From contig BQKZ01000586.1 in the NCBI GenBank assembly GCA_036244855.1, positions 16,387 through 80,386 on the forward strand: a stretch of DNA of 64,000 bases, written 5' to 3'. This DNA is from Temnopleurus reevesii (taxonomy: Eukaryota; Echinodermata; Echinoidea; Temnopleuroida; Temnopleuridae). This document shows, in pieces, positions 58,160-64,000 of the stretch. Both the position numbers and the translations under genes were made by a program. The notes under the pieces were generated by a model. The model did not search any database and was not told where the DNA came from. It saw only the letters and a list, made by a program, of their open reading frames with translations. Position 1 is the stretch's first letter, and each line of letters starts with the position of its first letter.

Positions 58160-60530
58160 TTCTTTTAGCTATTAGCTCAGGAGTAGTAGTAGACAGAAAC
58201 ATAGACAGAGGAGTAGTAGTGGATGTAGAAGTAGTAGTAGACGTGGAGGCTTATTAGCTTCAATTATTTTGCTCCAAGTTGTTGAAAGCTATTTGCAGAT
58301 TTCATCTGAAAATTCTTGTGAGCAACACGTGTTGATTTCTTTGTGTTGGCTCTGACAAAGTAAGAGAAATTTTTCATCATGATTCATATTTTAATGACTC
58401 ATGAATATCCAATTCCCTTGTTTTCTGCTATTTTCAAGGAAAATTTAGTCATTGCTAACAAAATGCTACCCCAGAGTAGAATGGAATCGTTTGTATTGAC
58501 TTTGTGTGTTGACACGTGCAGACCAAAAACCCACTCAAATTTAAAGAATCAGTAGTAGCAAACAAAAGTTTGCTTTTATTTGTACAACTCTATTTGGAAA
58601 TGAAAGACAATTGGACTCTGTATTCTCCTAAACGAAACCTTGCTTTAACTTCACTATTCCAAGTGTGTTTAATTTTAGAAGGACAAAAACAATTGCCTAA
58701 TATCATTGTATTCAGAATTGTTTTTTTTTTGGAATGAAAAAAATGTTGATGATAAAGGCTCTTCAAAAATTACAATAACAATCCTACACCATCAAGTTTT
58801 AATTATTAAGGATTAGATTAAAAATTGGTGAGTTGTAATCATTTTAGCCAGAGAAAAAAATATTCTCTGTGAAGAGTCAACTTTGAAAATGTAAAATACT
58901 GGATGAAAGAAAACTTACCAAATGATTATTAATAATTGAATTTGCTTTAAACCATGGGTGTTACTCCTAATATCATACACACTAAAATAGTGAATTAACT
59001 TTAAAAGTTGAATACATGTACCTCTTGAAAAGTCAGATCCAGCCCTTTCTCTCTTTTTATAAGAATTATTAGTTTACCTGTTTTAAACCGTTGTCATTTT
59101 CCAAACTTAAATATTACTAATTGAGATTTGTGGGTGTATATTAGTGGATAGATTTTCTCTGATCAATTAGAATTCCATTTATATTTTGATAAACCATTTA
59201 TCAATCTATCTCATATAGATCGAGATCCACCTTTACGAGGTTGACTTTAATAGACTATAGAGGCACGGGTTGAAAAGAAAGTCCGGCGGACGATCCAATG
59301 ACGTGTGATTTGTGACAATAGAGGCTTGTGGGAGTCACCATGCTACTCACACTTATTCATTCAAATTCACAGTTATTATTCGGGTCAATAAGTTGCTCTT
59401 TGGTCCCGTAATGTAATTCCTTTTTGCACTTTGGATAAAAATATCCATTTATATTTTATGAAACCCCATTGGGTTTTATCCCAAATTGACCCAATCATGG
59501 TCCTTTAAGTGAAGTTGATCCAGTTGGTAATTTCACAAGTACAGATAATGTTTTATAATTGCCTTCGCATGTGATTTTATTGGTATTTAGATGTCTTGGG
59601 GTTGAACATTTAATCTTTCACATATGATAAAGTAAAAATTAGAGATTTCTGATAACTTTTTTGATAGAGAATCAGTTTGAGAGAGAGAGCAACTTCTAAT
59701 CTTTTGAAAAGTGTACATGAGACAAATAACACAGAAATTTAGGAAATGGGGGTGGGGTATGAGGAAGGGAGAGAAGAAGATGAAGAGAAAAAAGAGAAAT
59801 GGTAAAAAAACAAACAAAAAAAAAACAAGAAGATGAGTAGAAAGAAAAGGGTTAAAACAGGCATACACAGGAGCACTATTTTGTTGTTAAAAGTGCAGAC
59901 AACTTGAGACTATATATTGATGAACAACAAACTTCCTAGCTCACCACAAGCTTGTTTACAAGCAACTTGTTTACACATCTGTCAAAGTCTCCCCATGCAA
60001 TGATTTGTTATTGTTTATGATGATTATTCATTTTTTCCTGGCTGAATTGCTCTATATAGTCTTCATCATTCAACTGCAACATCATAATGATTTAGCAAGT
60101 TCCATTCAATGATTCAAATATTAACTTCCTGATATTAACCTGGAAAACATAAAGGCCATGCATCTCACAATTTCATAAAAGTTTTTGCTTGAATTTGATT
60201 TGAAACGGATCATTTGCCTACAATGAAATGTAAAACTTGCTCCATTTCTATTGAATACAGTAATTCATTATCAAATTGTTATGAACAGTAAATTTTCATC
60301 TGACTGATTTTGTTCTTATTAACAAATTGTGATCTTCCATGCAAGAAGCCTTATAAGTTGTTTGCACAATCATTTGATTCTTTTCGTTTTAGAGAAACAG
60401 GGAGTATCTTTAGAGTACATGATTTACACTACTCTTTCAAACAAGTTACCTATTGTTTCATTATCAAAAAATTCTTGAATTTGGTTGATTGGAAAACAAG
60501 TTATTACTTGAATTTGGGCAATTTGAATTG
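58160..60530. other. intergenic, purine tract only
   Basis: A GA-rich tract runs through about 59690-59850. No gene recognised. The frames at 58516-58737 and 60310-60531 have no domains. Confidence 0.5.
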
Positions 60531-60539
60531 ATAACATGC

Positions 60540-61640
60540 TGTACTACCTCTCGAGGGTAGGAGCTATGGGGTGTCTGGGATCTGTCATGCAGTGCACTAC
60601 CTGGCATAACTCAAGAAACAGATATGAGATAAACTCATGAGGCTGGTGAAAAAGGAATTCACCACACAATAAAGGTACCACCATGTCTTCTGTTGCCTGA
60701 CATAGCAATCAACAGATATGCTAGAAAAGGAGCGACCATCCTTGCTACATTATGAGAGCTACATAAGGGTCTAGGATAGGGGGATGGGGTGCCAGGGAGC
60801 TGTCACATGTATTGCACTACCTCAAGAAAAAAGTGAAATACTCCTAGGGGGTGTTGCTCAAAGGTTGCAATTGATCATAAGTTGCAGTTGATCGGTACGC
60901 GCCAATCGAAATCATTGTTTTATGCGCATCTTGTTAAATGCGCACATCACGCGCGAACGAAAATGCGCGTTAAAATTTGCAAAGTTGTAGTTGATTTGCA
61001 GTTGATTTTGAGCAATACCCCCCTAGACTAAGGAATGATCTCCCCTTTACCACTCAATACAGGCACCATTGTCTGAGATAAATCTAGACAGAGATGGAAG
61101 AAAAGGAGTTATTAACCTTGCATTGCATTGCCTGACATAACCCCTAAAAGAGATGCGAAGGAGAAATTAGATGGCAGGATTGATAACCCCTCATTATGAA
61201 AATATGGATATCATCATGTCCTTATGTTGCCTGACATAGCTACAGACAGAAATGATTTTATTGATAGCAACAAGTAACATCTGATTCAGGGAGGAAAGGG
61301 GAAAGAGGGGGGGGGGGGTCTGGACATACACCTTGAAAATGCTGTGAAACATAAGTATCTTTAGATGGCATGGTTGATCTCCCAATCCCCCTTTCCATTA
61401 AATATGAGAACCATTACGTCTTAGTGACATAGCCCCAGACATAAATGTGAAGTCTGATCACCTTATTGAAAGCTCCAAGGAGGAGAAAGATGGGAAGGGG
61501 GCATGGGGAGGGGTTGTAGGACCTGACATGCATTGCATTACCTGACATACCTCCAGAAAGAGCTGTGAAACATGAGACTCATTAGTATGAAACCCATCTC
61601 CTGGTTGGGAGGAAATTGGATTTCAATACAGACTAAACTT
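60540..61640. repeat. degenerate array of about 100-130-bp units
   Basis: Variants of GCATTGCMTGACATA recur near 60594, 60692, 60815, 61126, 61226, 61420 and 61534, with AGAGATGTGAAA-like blocks between. The spacing near 60815-61126 is enlarged by the family A insertion. A poly-G tract lies near 61305. Highly diverged. Confidence 0.55.
60848..61023. mobile_element. family A Harbinger-like MITE, copy 5
   Basis: 176 bp, starting GGGGTGTTGCTCAAAGGTTG and ending TTGATTTTGAGCAATACCCC. TAG lies on both sides. Inverted in orientation relative to copies 1 and 3. CGCATCTTGTTAAATGCGCA is well preserved. Inserted in the degenerate array. Confidence 0.85.
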
Positions 61641-64000
61641 TTCTGCAGTCTCACACATACATTCTCCGCCAGGTGTATAAGGATTCTCACCTGTGTGTAG
61701 TTATACTATGAACCTGGCCTACTTGGGTATACTTTCTTCAGGCCTGTATTACCTGTCATACTTTTTTAATATACTGTTTAAAGCTATAACATAACTTTTG
61801 TAAAGGTTCACATTCTTATGCCACAGTCGTAGGTCTTACAAAGTGTTTTAACACAGGATGTAATTTGGGGTAAGATTCATCTCTCTGAAAATTTTAGTGT
61901 CAATGTTCGTATTGTTTCAATATCACTTTTTTTCCATATTTATTAGTATTTTGGTCTCTTTCACTGCAAAATAAATTGATCAGTTTCTATCATGAATTTG
62001 TAACTTTTACTATTTCAGCCAGAAAGATTTTATTTCGGTATTATATATTTAGGGAAAGCAATGGGGAACATTACTTTAAAAATGCTTTTATAATACTATT
62101 AGTTTTACCTCTCCCAAGTTCTAGATGATTAAAATTTTCCTCTTTTTTGGGGAGGAGGGGGGGGGGGAGTTGGGACATAATCTTCGATTGCAGGAAACAG
62201 TAGTACACCATTTACAGTGAATAATGTACTTCAGCATTGTGATGGAAGGTTCAAAGAAGGTAAGATTTATTAATATAATGTTAACAAGTTAGAGGTTTTG
62301 TGTTGAAGAAAATCTTTAATTCATGGGTTATAAATATGAATCCATCAAACATTAGATCCATATTATTCACTACCAGACCATGAAAAACCATAAAGGGGTA
62401 AATCTTCCATTTATTTCTTTGTCCTTCTTTGAGTTTGCTTTTGTGCAAGGTAATTCCCGTTTTCATGGAACATTAATTCAGTCATGGCTGATGTGAATGA
62501 ATTGTTCCTTTTCTTGCAAAGTACATCTTAAAGCTAGAAATTAGGTTTTGCAAATATTCAAGGATATATGAATTATACTTTGACTGTCGCTTCAGATTGT
62601 TACATCATTATATCAGTACATCATTGAATACATTGGTGAAAATCTTTGGTTGACCTTTTTAATCAGATTTGTGTTTTTTCTCATCTTCATGAAGTTTTTA
62701 TCCAGTTCAATTTTCATGAAATGTGTTCTGTGATGAATAAAGTAAAAATACAGACTTTTTCAAGACTCAACAATAATGCTTATTAGTGACTCATTTAGTT
62801 CATTTTTTTTTAGCAATACCTTTCTTTCATATTGCATCTTTTGAATGTGCTATAGGGTGTTGGCAATAAATTTAAATTGCAGTGTACTAAGATCTATAAA
62901 TAACTGGGCTTTAACCATAGAAGATACAAATTTAAAGGGGAAAATAGAAGCAAATTTGAGTATCAGCTATTTTTTTAAAATTTTGGTTGTGCGTTAGGTG
63001 ATTCAGAGCCGATGGTAAGCTTACTGAGATATGACTGTTACTTGCTCATTGCACTTCTCACAAGGACAGTCAAGTTTGCTTTCTTACCTGTCTACTGGCT
63101 CGGTAAATAATGACTTTTCATGTGAAATTGTCCAAATCTTTGATTTTACTCCCATTATTTGTTGATTCCTCTCCATGCAAGAAAAGTATAATAAAGAGGG
63201 AATTGTGATCATCGATAATCGTTAATGCTATTATGAAATAATTGAATAGTTTCTATTCAAACGGAGGAATGAAAAATGAATAGAAGAAAGAAAGAGAATA
63301 TGAAAGTAGAGAAAAGGAGCAAAAAAATACAAATGGAGGGAAATGGAGAGAGAAAATAAAGCAGCCAGAAATGAGAAGATAAAGAGTGAGATATAAAGAC
63401 AGATAGCGGTATACAAATGAGAGAATTATAGATAGATAAGGATAATTATTCCATTTTTTGGTCTCGGACTTATCCCCATTTGGCGACAAGGTAGGAAGAG
63501 GAATGAACTTGACCTTTTATCAAACTATATTTTTATTTGAATAACTGAGTAAATCTATTCTACCATTCTGTAATTCCTCCATTTCTCTCAGAGATGTAGA
63601 TCTAATTTGCCCACTTTTGAGAAAGTCATATTTGTTGAGAAAACTTCCAAAACACCCTAATCCTGTCAATCACTTATTCATAGAATTCACTTTCAACTTA
63701 ACCCTCAGTAAATTGTTTTTCTACTTTTCTGCTAATTATGTCATTATTCAACTCGTGGATTAGTTGTGATTCTAGCAATCAATGAAAAACAAGTAAACCG
63801 TCTAAGAATAAACTAGGAGCCTGGAGCGGCCGCAACCCTGCTATAGTAACCCCATGCTGTTCTCTCTATTATGTTCGGCCTGGCATGGAGCTTTTTCGCG
63901 GGACACCGAGGTACTTGTTTCCTACGATGATAGCTAAACCCTGAAGAACTGCATGAAGCCGTGAGATGCCAACATTTACTTAGCATGGCCTCTGAAAGAA
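61641..64000. other. intergenic, no gene recognised
   Basis: A poly-G tract sits near 62156. The last roughly 190 bp (from about 63810) are richer in G+C and include GCGGCCGC, which might be the edge of a gene outside the window. No frame supports a call. Confidence 0.45.

Noticed and set aside
63820..64000. Possible exon or vector sequence at the right edge, including a NotI-type site
   Set aside because: One eight-base site is not evidence of vector, no frame extends across the block, and the window ends before it can be judged.

Overview
The window looks like a piece of an animal nuclear genome. It is AT-rich, has no operons or prokaryotic features, and is mostly non-coding. It carries tRNA-derived SINEs, many short terminal-inverted-repeat (TIR) elements, satellites and microsatellites. 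The best guess is a marine invertebrate deuterostome, probably a sea urchin or close relative. That guess rests on repeat content and on the one clear gene, a long intronless leucine-rich-repeat (LRR) receptor of a style common in echinoids. It is an inference, not a sequence match.

Only one protein-coding gene can be defended: a single-exon, 1108-residue LRR-Ig membrane receptor at 30024-33350 on the minus strand. It has a signal peptide, LRRNT, about 34 LRRs, LRRCT, one Ig domain, one membrane helix and a 16-residue tail without a TIR domain. A TATA-like box lies about 125 bp upstream of its start codon. Its 5' leader and first few codons lie inside a degenerate tandem repeat, with further copies out to about 34.56 kb.

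Layout. 0-6.7 kb: assembly gap, a degenerate 181-bp tandem repeat, a non-autonomous element and a short near-perfect hairpin. 6.7-9.3 kb: a pogo-like miniature element, then a direct duplication of about 1.1 kb that starts again exactly at a single N; one copy carries an extra miniature element. 9.3-30 kb: intergenic DNA with several miniature-element families, three tandem-repeat clusters, a SINE and the 3' end of a probable LINE. 30-34.6 kb: the receptor gene and its repeated 5' end. 34.6-47.8 kb: a SINE, a 160-bp-arm inverted repeat, a cluster of related miniature elements, a second gap and a promoter-like CCAAT/TATA site with no gene attached. 47.8-64 kb: a 21-bp minisatellite that flips orientation, a 310-bp tandem duplication, a 700-bp pyrimidine microsatellite, a 117-bp tandem array, a large foldback element and a degenerate array at 60.5-61.6 kb.

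The mobile-element remnants are the richest signal. At least ten TIR families can be delimited by eye. Several have convincing target-site duplications, including two copies of one family with perfect 9-bp duplications (Mutator-like). There are also several nested insertions that order events in time. No autonomous transposase, reverse transcriptase, CRISPR array, rRNA or intact tRNA gene was seen.
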